From the NCBI GenBank assembly GCA_900763705.1, contig CAAFLG010000004.1, positions 1 to 33,194 on the forward strand: a DNA stretch of 33,194 nt. The letters run 5' to 3'. The notes under the pieces are model-generated. The model ran no database searches. It had not been told where the DNA came from and saw nothing but the letters and a program-made list of their open reading frames with translations. A program made the position numbers and the translations under genes. This DNA is from an uncultured Oscillospiraceae bacterium. Lineage in GTDB: Bacteria; Bacillota; Clostridia; Oscillospirales; Oscillospiraceae. Positions 6,346-14,308 of this stretch are shown here, piece by piece (within the stretch, counting starts at the first letter, position 1; the number at the start of each line of letters is the position of its first letter).

Positions 6346-8207
6346 ATTCTGAATTTGCAAAATACATCAGACAACAGCACAAAGCCATCCACCAACCAAT
6401 AAAAAAAGAGGAGAAAGATCATAAAAAAGTTTAGGCGCCCTTCATGGGGCTCACGGCGTGCTCGGCATAACGCTTGAGCAGGCCTTTTTTGTATTTGGGC
6501 GGCTTTGCCTGCCAGCGCGCGGCGCGCGGCAAGAATGGCGTCGATCTCGCCGGGCGTTTTTTCCTCGCCCTTCACGCCGACGATCGCCAGCACGCGGCCG
6601 GGAACATCGATGCGGATCAGATCGCCCTCTTCCACCAGTGCGATCGGCCCGCCGACAGCGGCCTCGGGGCTGACGTGGCCGATGACCGGGCCGCGGCTTG
6701 CGCCGGAAAAGCGCCCGTCGGTGATGAGAGCTACGCTGGAAGCGAGCGCCGGGTCTGCGCAGATGGCCTCGCCGGTGTAGAACATCTCGGGCATCCCACT
6801 GCCGCGCGGGCCCTCGTAGCGGATAAAGACCGCGTCGCCGGGGTGGACGTCGCCGTGCAGCACGGCCGCGATGCACGCTTCCTCGCTGTCGTAGGGCTTT
6901 GCCCGCAGCGTGACCTGAAACATCTCTTTGGGGCAGGCGGTGTGCTTGATGACGCAGCCCTCGGGGGCTAGGTTGCCCTTGAGAATGGCGATGCTGCCGT
7001 CTGTGCCCTTGGCATTTTCAAACGTGCGGATGATATCGGTGCGCAGCGGCCTGCGGCTCAGATGTGCGGTTTTTTCGCGCAGCAGCTCGTCGCAGTGCTC
7101 GTAAAAACCGCTCTTTTTCAGCGCGTCCAGATTTTCACCGAGCGTTTTCCCGGTCACCGTCATTGCGTCGAGGTGCAGCATGGAGCGGATCTCCTCCATC
7201 ACGCGGGGGACGCCGCCGGCATAGTAGAAATACTGCGCGGGCCAGTCGCCGGAGGGACGGATGTTGAGCAGATAGTGCGCCCCGCGGTGCATCCGGTCGA
7301 AGGTGTCGGCATCGATCTCGATGCCGAATTCGTGCGCGATGGCGGGCAGGTGCATCGTCGCGTTGGTGGAGCCGGAGATCGCGGCGTGGACCATGACGGC
7401 GTTTTCAAAGCTTTCCCTGGTCACGATGTCCTGCGCGCGGATGCCTTGCTCCACCAGCTTGAGCAGCTGGACGCCCGCATCGTAAGCGGCCTTTTTAAGC
7501 TCCGGGGCGGTGGCGGGCATCAGCGCGGTGCCGGGCAGCATCAGCCCGAGGGCCTCGGCCATGATCTGCATGGTGGAGGCTGTGCCCATAAAGGAGCACG
7601 CGCCGCAGCTAGGGCAGGCGTTGTGCTTATAATAGCGCAGCTGCTGGCCGGAGATGACGCCGGTTTTTTCCCATGCGTCGAATTTGCCGATCTGCTCGAG
7701 CGTCAAAAGCTCGTTGATCGCGCAGGCAGGGTCCTGCACGGTGTATTCCTCCGGCAGGGGATGGGCTTCCATGACGCCGCCGGTGACGACGATGGCGCTC
7801 ATTTCCTTGAGCCGCCCGATGCTCATCAGCATGGCGGGAACGGCCTTGTCGCAGCTTGCGATGAATACGCCGCCGTCAAATCCGCTTGCGTTCGCCTGCG
7901 CCTCCACCAGATCGACGATGGCCTCGCGGTGGGCGAGGGAGTAATTGATGCCGTCGTGTCCCTGCGCGATACCGTCGCACAGATCGGTGGCAAAATAGCG
8001 GGCGGCTTTGCCGCCGTGCTCGTTGACCGCCTGTACGGCCTGTCTTACAAATTGATCGAGATGCGCGCTGCCGGGATGGCTGTCGCCAAAGGTGCTCTCC
8101 ACGATGATCTGCGGCTTGGACAGGTCGTCGACCGCCCAACCCATGCCAATCTTCAGCGGATCGCTCTCCGGGGCCAGCGCACGGACTTGCTGAGAATGTA
8201 ATTTCAT
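6318..8207 (-). CDS. IlvD/Edd-family dehydratase with C-terminal frameshift
   Basis: The protein is a dihydroxyacid/aldonic-acid dehydratase homologue. Likely iron-sulfur ligands are C77 (LCDG), C119 (SCDK) and C204 (CGACSFMGTA). The opening (MGWAVDDLSKPQ, ESTFGDSHPGSAHL) is typical of the non-IlvD branch, which fits sugar-acid substrates better than valine/isoleucine synthesis. The ATG at 8207 has GGAGGG 7 bases upstream. Near residue 559 the frame is lost in a GC repeat (6515-6530). Adding two bases restores RRARWQAKPPKYKKGLLKRY and a stop at 6431, giving 592 residues. As the DNA stands, the frame instead runs to 6318 through non-homologous sequence with a hydrophobic tail. Confidence 0.85.
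   Translation of the reverse strand: MKLHSQQVRALAPESDPLKIGMGWAVDDLSKPQIIVESTFGDSHPGSAHLDQFVRQAVQAVNEHGGKAARYFATDLCDGIAQGHDGINYSLAHREAIVDLVEAQANASGFDGGVFIASCDKAVPAMLMSIGRLKEMSAIVVTGGVMEAHPLPEEYTVQDPACAINELLTLEQIGKFDAWEKTGVISGQQLRYYKHNACPSCGACSFMGTASTMQIMAEALGLMLPGTALMPATAPELKKAAYDAGVQLLKLVEQGIRAQDIVTRESFENAVMVHAAISGSTNATMHLPAIAHEFGIEIDADTFDRMHRGAHYLLNIRPSGDWPAQYFYYAGGVPRVMEEIRSMLHLDAMTVTGKTLGENLDALKKSGFYEHCDELLREKTAHLSRRPLRTDIIRTFENAKGTDGSIAILKGNLAPEGCVIKHTACPKEMFQVTLRAKPYDSEEACIAAVLHGDVHPGDAVFIRYEGPRGSGMPEMFYTGEAICADPALASSVALITDGRFSGASRGPVIGHVSPEAAVGGPIALVEEGDLIRIDVPGRVLAIVGVKGEEKTPGEIDAILAARRALAGKAAQIQKRPAQALCRARREPHEGRLNFFMIFLLFFYWLVDGFVLLSDVFCKFRIQLTHRNFV
6355..6375 (+). promoter_or_regulatory. 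Third copy of the GntR operator, on an orphan promoter remnant
   Basis: TTGCAA (6355-6360) is followed by ATACATCAGACAAC. Sixteen bases (6358-6373) are identical to the gntR promoter, but no good -10 follows at the right distance. Downstream is a ribosome-site-like GAGGAG near 6410, then ATAAAAAAGTTT where ATGAAAAAGTTT would be expected. This looks like the control region and mutated start of a lost plus-strand gene, joined to the 3' end of the dehydratase. Confidence 0.5.
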
Positions 8208-8246
8208 GGTGCTGCCCTCCCTATATGATGCGGTATCTTGGGTAGA

Positions 8247-8297
8247 AATCATCAGACAACTTTAGAATATTATAGCGGATTATGAGGGGGTTGGCAA
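8247..8297 (-). promoter_or_regulatory. Promoter and GntR operator of the dehydratase gene
   Basis: On the minus strand TTGCCA (8297-8292) and TATAAT (8274-8269) are spaced 17 bp. The operator GTTGTCTGATG (8260-8250) lies immediately after the -10, over the expected start site. It shares CATCAGACAAC with the site at 6365-6375. The plus-strand stretch from 8300 to 8447 shows nothing recognisable. Confidence 0.75.
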
Positions 8298-8447
8298 GTC
8301 AAATCTCAGCTTTCGCAAAGGGAACGCCGCGTTCAAACCGGTCGCGCGAAAGCGAATTCGTGCGTTTTGGGGGACCCATAGATGGCTTTCCTTGGTCGAT
8401 TTTCGTTATCCCATTCGAAACTATCATAGGTCCGCGCGCAAATCTTG

Positions 8448-8477
8448 TTGAAAATGCGAAGGGGAGCGCGATATAAT
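8448..8477 (+). promoter_or_regulatory. Promoter of the hydrogenase operon
   Basis: TTGAAA (8448-8453) and TATAAT (8472-8477) are spaced 18 bp. A GGAGGAAGAG ribosome site follows before the ATG at 8521. Confidence 0.7.
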
Positions 8478-8520
8478 GGATCATAGTTTAGTTGACCCAA
8501 CCAACTGATGGAGGAAGAGA

Positions 8521-9006
8521 ATGAACACAAACAGAGAAAGGGTGCTGTCGATCATCGCTGAGCACGGGAGCGACAGCTCCAGCCTGATCGCCATTTTGCA
8601 GGACGTGCAGGCGGCGTTCAATTATCTCAGTGAGGAGAACCTCACGCTCATTGCCGATACGCTCGGCATCAGCATTTCCAAGGTCTACAGCGTGGCGACA
8701 TTCTATGAGAACTTCTCGCTTGAGGCCAAGGGAAAGCACATCATCAAGGTCTGCGCGGGCACGGCATGCCATGTGCGCAAGTCCGGTCCCATCTATGACG
8801 CAGTGCACGAGTATCTGGGACTGCACGGGAAGAAAAAGACCTCGGACGACGGACTTTTCACGCTGGAAACGGTCGCCTGCCTCGGCGCGTGCGGCCTTGC
8901 GCCGGTCATGACGATCGACGGCGAGGTGCACGCGAAGATGGACCCGGAGACGGCGCTTGCGCTGCTTGCGGAGATCCGTGCAAAGGAGGGCGCGCAGAAT
9001 GGCTGA
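8521..9006 (+). CDS. hydC: NuoE-like [2Fe-2S] subunit of bifurcating hydrogenase
   Basis: This 161-residue thioredoxin-like ferredoxin has a helical N-terminal part (ISKVYSVATFYENFS is the family signature). The four cluster cysteines are C78, C83, C120 and C124, in the C-x4-C...C-x3-C spacing of NuoE, HndA and HydC. It would pass electrons between the flavin subunit and the hydrogenase. It is the first gene of a three-gene operon, and its stop overlaps the next start by 8 bases. HndA is an equally valid name; no separate hndB gene is present, because the thioredoxin-like part is fused to the next subunit. Confidence 0.92.
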   Translation: MNTNRERVLSIIAEHGSDSSSLIAILQDVQAAFNYLSEENLTLIADTLGISISKVYSVATFYENFSLEAKGKHIIKVCAGTACHVRKSGPIYDAVHEYLGLHGKKKTSDDGLFTLETVACLGACGLAPVMTIDGEVHAKMDPETALALLAEIRAKEGAQNG

Positions 9007-10888
9007 ACTGACAAGAGAGATCCTGAATGCACGGCGCGTGCAGGCCAAGGCGCTGCTCGCGGCCGATCGGCGCGAGGTCCTCGTCTGTGCCGGCACGGGC
9101 TGCATCGCGGGCGGCTCGCTGAAGATCTACGACTATCTGAAGACGGAGTGCGAAAAGCGCGGACTCAAAACGCGCATTGCGCTGCGCGATGAAAATGGCG
9201 GCGAAGACGCCATCCACTTCAAAAAGAGCGGCTGCCACGGCTTTTGCGAGATGGGCCCGCTGCTCGAGATCAAGCCCGAGGGCGTTCTCTACACGCACGT
9301 CAAGCTTGAGGACTGCGACGAGATCATCGAGCGCACGATCCTCGGCGGCGAGATCATCGACCGCCTCCTCTACGAGCTGGGCGGCGTGAAGTATGAGGGG
9401 CACAACGAGATCCCCTTCTACGCCAAGCAGCAGCGCGTGGTGCTGGAAAACTGCGGCACGACCGACGCGGTGGACATCGATGAATACCTTGCCCACGACG
9501 GCTACGTTGCCTTTGAAAAGGCGCTTTTTGAGATGACGGACGAGGAGATCTGCCGTGAGATCCTCGATTCCGGCCTGCGCGGCCGCGGCGGCGCGGGCTT
9601 CCCCGCGGGCAAGAAGTGGGACAGCGTCCGCCGCCAGCCCAAGGGGAAGAAATATGTGGTCTGCAACGGCGACGAGGGTGACCCCGGCGCGTTCATGGAC
9701 CGCTCTGTGATGGAGGGTAACCCCCATTCGGTCATTGAGGGCATGATGATCGCCGCGCTTGCCGCCGGCAGCGACGAGGGCTACATCTATGTCCGCGCGG
9801 AGTATCCGCTGGCGGTGGAGCGTCTGCGCATCGCCATCGCCAAGGATGAGGAGCTGGGTCTGCTCGGCGACAACATCATGGGCACGGATTTTTCCTTCCG
9901 TCTGCACATCAACCGCGGCGCGGGCGCCTTCGTCTGCGGTGAGGGCAGCGCCCTGACCGCGTCGATCGAGGGCAAGCGCGGTATGCCGCGCGTCAAGCCG
10001 CCGCGCACAGTGGAGCAGGGCCTGTGGGCAAGACCCACGGTGCTCAACAACGTGGAGACCTATGCCAATGTTCCCTGGATCCTCCTGCGCGGCAGCGCGT
10101 GGTTCCACAGCATCGGCACGGAGAAAAGCCCCGGCACCAAGGCCTTCGCCCTGACGGGCAACGTTGTGAACACGGGCCTTATCGAAGTGCCGATGGGCAC
10201 AACGCTGCGCGAGATCATCTTCGATATCGGCGGCGGCATCAAGGATGGCAAGAAGTTCAAGGCGGTGCAGATCGGCGGCCCCGCGGGCGGATGCCTGACG
10301 GAGGAGCACCTCGATATGCCGCTCGACTTCGACTCGCTCAAGAAAGTCGGCGCGATCATCGGCTCGGGCGGCCTTGTCGTGATGGACGAGAGCACCTGCA
10401 TGGTCGAAACGGCGCGCTTTTTCATGAGCTTTACGCAGAACGAGTCCTGCGGCAAGTGCGTGCCCTGCCGCGAGGGAACGAAGCGGATGCTCGAAATTCT
10501 GACGCGCATCGTCAACAACGAAGGGAGCCTTGAGGACCTCGACCTGCTTGAAGAGCTTTCCCGCACGATCACCGAAACGGCGCTGTGCGGGCTCGGTCAG
10601 GCCGCGTGCAACCCGGTCGTCAGCACGCTCAAATACTTCCGCAAGGAATACCTTGCCCACGTCGTTGACCACCACTGCCCGATCTGCAACGGCCGCAAGC
10701 GCCGCCTTGTCATCAAGCCGGAGCTGTGCAAGGGCTGCGGCAAGTGCAAGCGCAACTGCCCGATGGAGGCGATCTCCGGTGAGATCCGGATGCCGCACGT
10801 CATCGACAACGAAAAGTGCATCCACTGCGGCGCGTGCTGGGGCGCGTGCCCGTTCGGCGCGATCGACGCCATCGAAGAGGAGGGTTGA
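8999..10888 (+). CDS. hydB: NuoF-like flavin subunit of bifurcating hydrogenase
   Basis: This 629-residue protein has, in order: an N-terminal thioredoxin-like [2Fe-2S] domain (VCAGTGC near 29-35, SGCHGFC near 78), the FMN/NADH core (GRGGAGFPAGKKWD near 195, GDEGDPGAFMDR near 225, GAGAFVCGEGSAL near 308), a [4Fe-4S] site (SCGKCVPCREGT near 482, with a later Cys), and two C-terminal ferredoxin motifs (CKGCGKCKRNCP near 577, CIHCGACWGACP near 607). This is the HydB/HndC architecture, which oxidises or forms NAD(P)H and exchanges electrons with ferredoxin. The start at 8999 overlaps hydC by 8 bases. Confidence 0.93.
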   Translation: MAELTREILNARRVQAKALLAADRREVLVCAGTGCIAGGSLKIYDYLKTECEKRGLKTRIALRDENGGEDAIHFKKSGCHGFCEMGPLLEIKPEGVLYTHVKLEDCDEIIERTILGGEIIDRLLYELGGVKYEGHNEIPFYAKQQRVVLENCGTTDAVDIDEYLAHDGYVAFEKALFEMTDEEICREILDSGLRGRGGAGFPAGKKWDSVRRQPKGKKYVVCNGDEGDPGAFMDRSVMEGNPHSVIEGMMIAALAAGSDEGYIYVRAEYPLAVERLRIAIAKDEELGLLGDNIMGTDFSFRLHINRGAGAFVCGEGSALTASIEGKRGMPRVKPPRTVEQGLWARPTVLNNVETYANVPWILLRGSAWFHSIGTEKSPGTKAFALTGNVVNTGLIEVPMGTTLREIIFDIGGGIKDGKKFKAVQIGGPAGGCLTEEHLDMPLDFDSLKKVGAIIGSGGLVVMDESTCMVETARFFMSFTQNESCGKCVPCREGTKRMLEILTRIVNNEGSLEDLDLLEELSRTITETALCGLGQAACNPVVSTLKYFRKEYLAHVVDHHCPICNGRKRRLVIKPELCKGCGKCKRNCPMEAISGEIRMPHVIDNEKCIHCGACWGACPFGAIDAIEEEG

Positions 10889-10893
10889 GAGAA

Positions 10894-12594
10894 ATGGCAA
10901 AGGGGATCATGATCATCGACGGTCAGCGCGTCACGTTCGACGGCGAAAAGAACGTGCTTTCCGTCATCCGCAAGGCGGGTATCGAAATACCGACGTTTTG
11001 CTATTACTCCGACCTTTCCGTTTACGGCGCGTGCAGGATGTGCGTGGTGGAAAACGAAGAGACGGGGAAGATCGACGCGAGCTGCTCGATGGAGCCGCGC
11101 GACGGGATGCGTATCCGCACGAACAGCGCAAGGCTCTTAAAGCACCGCCGCGTCATTCTTGAGCTGCTGCTTGCCTCGCACAACTGCAACTGCACCACCT
11201 GCGAAAAGAGCGGCCACTGCCACCTGCAGGCGCTGGCGCAGCAGTTCGGCGTGCGCAGGATCCGCTTCCCGGATACCCGCGAGCCTTTTGCAATCGATAA
11301 TACCTCTCCCGCTGTGCTGCGCGACCCAAACAAGTGCATCCTCTGCGGCGATTGCGTGCGCGTGTGCGAGGAGATGCAGGGCATGGGCATTCTGAACTTT
11401 GCCTTCCGCGGCAGCAGCGCGCAGGTCATGCCCGCCTTCGACCGCCGGATGAGCGAGACGAAGTGCGTCAGCTGCGGCCAGTGCGCGGCGGTCTGCCCCA
11501 CGGGCGCCATCACGGTGAAAAACCAGATCGGCGAGGCGTGGCGCGCCATCCACGACCCGAAAAAGCGCGTGGTCGTGCAGATCGCACCGGCAGTGCGCGT
11601 GGCGGTGGGCGAGGCCTTCGGCCTGAGCGCGGGCGTGAACGAGCTCGATCAGCTCGTCACGGCGCTCAAGCTCATGGGCGTGGACGAGGTGTACGACACG
11701 ACCTTCGGCGCGGACTTTACGACGATCTCGGAATCCGAGGAATTCCTCGCGCGGCTGAAACACGGCGGCCCGTTCCCGATGTTCACCTCCTGCTGCCCGG
11801 CGTGGGTGAAGTATCTTGAAAACGAAAACCCCAAGTACCTCAAGAATATCTCCACCTGCAAATCGCCCATGGAGATGGTGGGCGCGATCTTCCGCGACAA
11901 GTACGCCGAGAAGGACGCGCTCGACGGCCGCACGACCTATCACATCGCCATCATGCCCTGCACGGCGAAGAAGATGGAGGCCGCGCGCCCCGAGTTCATC
12001 CATGACGGCCGGCCCGACGTGGACCTTGTGCTCACCACGCGCGAGGTGATCGACATGATGCAGGAGACGGGCATCCAGCTTTCCGAGCTGGAACTCGAAT
12101 CGCCTGATATGCCCTTCGGTCTCGGTTCCGGCGCGGCAGTCATTTACGGCACGAGCGGCGGCGTTGCCGAGGCGGTCGTGCGCCACTGCCTGCCCGACAA
12201 GAGCAAGAATGCCCTGCGCGAGATCAGCATCCTCGGTCTGCGCGGCGACGCGCCGATCAAGGAGGCAACGGTCACCATCGGCGACACAGAGCTCAAGATC
12301 GCGGTCGTCAACGGCCTTGCCAACGCCAAGAAGCTCCTCAAGGACATTGACGAGGGCAGAGCCTTCTACCACCTCATCGAGGTGATGACCTGCCAGGGCG
12401 GCTGCGTCGGCGGCGCGGGTCAGCCCTACGGACTGAAAAAGCGCAAGGAAAAGCGCGGCGACGGCCTGCACCTTACCGACAACGCGGCGATGTTCAAGCG
12501 CGCCGAGCGCAACCCCGTTGTGACGCGGATGATGCAGGAATACGGCGAGGAGCGCTGCCACGAGCTGCTGCACGTGAGCTACGTCAAGGAGTAA
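10894..12594 (+). CDS. hydA: [FeFe]-hydrogenase catalytic subunit, group A
   Basis: This 566-residue protein has an N-terminal [2Fe-2S] domain (C36, C46, C49, C63), a His-Cys3 cluster (HNCNCTTCEKSGHC), two ferredoxin motifs (CILCGDCVRVCEE and CVSCGQCAAVCP), then the H-cluster domain. The H-cluster ligands are in TSCCPAW (residues 298-304), MPCTAKK (354-360) and MTCQGGCVGGAGQP (498-511; C500 and C504). A Thr precedes C500 and an Ala interrupts the usual GGG in this last motif. AGGAGGG precedes the ATG, five bases after hydB. With HydB and HydC it should make or use H2 using NADH and reduced ferredoxin. The maturases HydE, HydF and HydG are not in the window. Confidence 0.95.
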   Translation: MAKGIMIIDGQRVTFDGEKNVLSVIRKAGIEIPTFCYYSDLSVYGACRMCVVENEETGKIDASCSMEPRDGMRIRTNSARLLKHRRVILELLLASHNCNCTTCEKSGHCHLQALAQQFGVRRIRFPDTREPFAIDNTSPAVLRDPNKCILCGDCVRVCEEMQGMGILNFAFRGSSAQVMPAFDRRMSETKCVSCGQCAAVCPTGAITVKNQIGEAWRAIHDPKKRVVVQIAPAVRVAVGEAFGLSAGVNELDQLVTALKLMGVDEVYDTTFGADFTTISESEEFLARLKHGGPFPMFTSCCPAWVKYLENENPKYLKNISTCKSPMEMVGAIFRDKYAEKDALDGRTTYHIAIMPCTAKKMEAARPEFIHDGRPDVDLVLTTREVIDMMQETGIQLSELELESPDMPFGLGSGAAVIYGTSGGVAEAVVRHCLPDKSKNALREISILGLRGDAPIKEATVTIGDTELKIAVVNGLANAKKLLKDIDEGRAFYHLIEVMTCQGGCVGGAGQPYGLKKRKEKRGDGLHLTDNAAMFKRAERNPVVTRMMQEYGEERCHELLHVSYVKE

Positions 12595-12650
12595 CGGCAC
12601 GGCCTTCGAACGATAAAAACGGGCGCATTGCAAAATAACGCGCTGAGGAA

Positions 12651-12696
12651 AAAAGACGAGCAAGCTTCCCCCAAAGGGATTGCCTGCTCGTCTTTT
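12651..12696 (+). terminator. Terminator of the hydrogenase operon
   Basis: A 12-bp stem (12651-12662 with 12685-12696) closes a 22-base loop. The stem has an A-run on the left and a T-run on the right, 56 bases after the hydA stop. Confidence 0.7.
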
Positions 12697-12733
12697 GCAT
12701 CATGATCGTTGACTGCCGTACTGCTTTTCCGGT

Positions 12734-12762
12734 TTGCAGCCGGAGTGCGACTCTGTTATAAT
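12734..12762 (+). promoter_or_regulatory. Promoter of the NapH-like gene
   Basis: TTGCAG (12734-12739) and TATAAT (12757-12762) are spaced 17 bp. The leader to 12919 is about 150 bases and GC-rich, with a possible hairpin near 12861-12882 (GCGCCG with a CGGCGC partner). No known riboswitch or peptide was recognised in it. Confidence 0.7.
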
Positions 12763-12919
12763 ATTTCGTACCGATTCTGCCGAGGGCTATCCGTTCACAA
12801 CCACGAAGGAAACATATTCGGCGGATTCCGCAGAACTTGCGGCGGTATTGCCGTAGGCCTTTGCGCCGGCCTGGGGGTCGGCGCTCCGCGGGGAAACACG
12901 ATTCGGGAGGAAATCATTG

Positions 12920-13762
12920 ATGAAAAGCAATAAGTGCCTTCGCAAATATGTGCCGTCGCTGCTGCTGTTTCTGCTGTTTGAAGCAGTGGCGGTCACGCTG
13001 TGGCTCACGAAGGACAATCTGTTCTATCTGCTGAATTTCAGCTACATCGGAGCCTGCCTTGGGCTGGGGACGGCGCTGTTTACTGCCGGGAAACGCTATG
13101 CCCGGCATTTTATGCAGCTGGCGGTAGGGTGCTACATGCTGCTGTACCTCGGCGTGATCTCCCGCGAGAATATGCAGATCGAGGGCTTCTGGTACTACCT
13201 GTTCCTCGGCACCTTCGAGGCGGCGACCATCCACTACGCCGTGGCGAAGATCTTTGGCCCGCTGCTTTTTGGGCGCGGCTGGTGCGGCTATGCCTGCTGG
13301 ACGGCAATGGTGCTGGACTTTCTGCCCTACAAGCAGTCGCAGAAGCCGCGAAAGGAAAAACTTGGCGTGCTGCGCTATGTGATGTTCGCCCTGTCTCTGG
13401 CGCTGGTGGTGGGCCTGTTTCTAATGAAGACCGCACACTTGGAGCAGATCATGTTCTGGCTGTTCCTCGCCGGGAACGCGCTCTATTACCTTGCGGGCAT
13501 CGCGCTGGCCTTTGCCTTCAAGGATAACCGCGCGTTCTGCAAGTATCTGTGCCCTATTACGGTGTTTCTCAAGCCCATGAGTTACTTTTCTTTGCTGCGT
13601 GTCCACTGCAATGAGGAGAAGTGTGTCCATTGTGGGAAGTGTCTGTGGGTCTGCCCCATGAATGTGGAGGTCAACAGGGAATCCCGCAAACGGAAAAACG
13701 GGACGGAGTGCATTCTCTGCTATGAATGCACGAAAGCCTGTCCCACCAAGGCGCTGCACTGA
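12920..13762 (+). CDS. NapH/YccM-like membrane 4Fe-4S protein
   Basis: This protein of about 280 residues has several hydrophobic segments, the membrane motifs GRGWCGYACW and FCKYLCPI (cysteines near the membrane face, as in NapH and NosR C-terminal domains), and a C-terminal ferredoxin pair (CVHCGKCLWVCP near 234 and CILCYECTKACP near 261). Family members carry electrons between membrane donors and soluble partners. The partner here is unknown; the hydrogenase operon next door is a possibility, but a terminator and a separate promoter lie between. GGGAGGAAATC precedes the ATG at 12920. Confidence 0.82.
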   Translation: MKSNKCLRKYVPSLLLFLLFEAVAVTLWLTKDNLFYLLNFSYIGACLGLGTALFTAGKRYARHFMQLAVGCYMLLYLGVISRENMQIEGFWYYLFLGTFEAATIHYAVAKIFGPLLFGRGWCGYACWTAMVLDFLPYKQSQKPRKEKLGVLRYVMFALSLALVVGLFLMKTAHLEQIMFWLFLAGNALYYLAGIALAFAFKDNRAFCKYLCPITVFLKPMSYFSLLRVHCNEEKCVHCGKCLWVCPMNVEVNRESRKRKNGTECILCYECTKACPTKALH

Positions 13763-13960
13763 CCGATTTCCCTCGCTTTCTGCCACGGAGGGATGTCTTC
13801 TTTCCATCTACCTCGTCTGGTCAGGAAACTGTGCTTGTCAAGAGCGCTGCGTGCCGAATTTCTCCGTTCTTTTTTGTATCCAACGCCGATTGAAGAAGGA
13901 CAAGCAATGTGTTAACCTTCTATATGTTGTGTTTACAGGTGAGCGGAGAAAGGATTTCTG

Positions 13961-14215
13961 GTGTTTGAACTTGACGAAATGGCTGTTTTGCAGGGACTGA
14001 TCGATCAGTATTTCATTGGGGCATCTTCGCCTGAAGTTGCCGCTGAGTACAACGAATTACAGACGCATCTGAACGATGGTCACCTCACGAAAAAAGACCT
14101 CCATAGTGTCCAGAAGGCACTGGCCTTTTTTCTCCCGTGCTTCAAAGGCAATTATGAGATGGAGTCGATATTGACTCGCTCTCTCGTGCGAACTACCCGA
14201 ATGATCAATGCGTAA
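13961..14215 (+). CDS. Small hypothetical protein, GTG start
   Basis: This 84-residue protein is not recognised. It is acidic and helical-looking at the start (LDEMAVLQGLIDQYF), has a polar middle with a KKDLHSVQKAL helix, and ends with a Thr/Arg-rich stretch. The GTG at 13961 is chosen because GAGAAAGGA lies about 8 bases upstream; the next ATG (codon 7, M-A-V) has no such site. No convincing promoter was found in the 198 bases after the NapH-like gene, which otherwise hold nothing recognisable. A terminator follows directly. Confidence 0.6.
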   Translation: MFELDEMAVLQGLIDQYFIGASSPEVAAEYNELQTHLNDGHLTKKDLHSVQKALAFFLPCFKGNYEMESILTRSLVRTTRMINA

Positions 14216-14264
14216 TGAAGTTAGATCGGCGTCTGCATTGGACGCTCATGCTGCTCCGCAATTG

Positions 14265-14302
14265 ACGGAGGCCTCACCCTTGCCGGGTGAAGCCTCCGTT
14301 TT
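14265..14302. terminator. Terminator after the small hypothetical gene
   Basis: Fifteen-base arms (14265-14279 and 14285-14299) pair with a single mismatch, followed by TTTTG. It sits between convergent genes, 6 bases before the end of the deacetylase gene. Confidence 0.8.
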
Positions 14303-14308
14303 GTGTTT

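Noticed and set aside
12763..12919. Riboswitch in the leader of the NapH-like gene
   Set aside because: Only one simple GC hairpin is visible; no known aptamer core was recognised.
13835..13864. TTGTCA as -35 of a promoter for the 84-residue protein
   Set aside because: No acceptable -10 lies 16-18 bases downstream.
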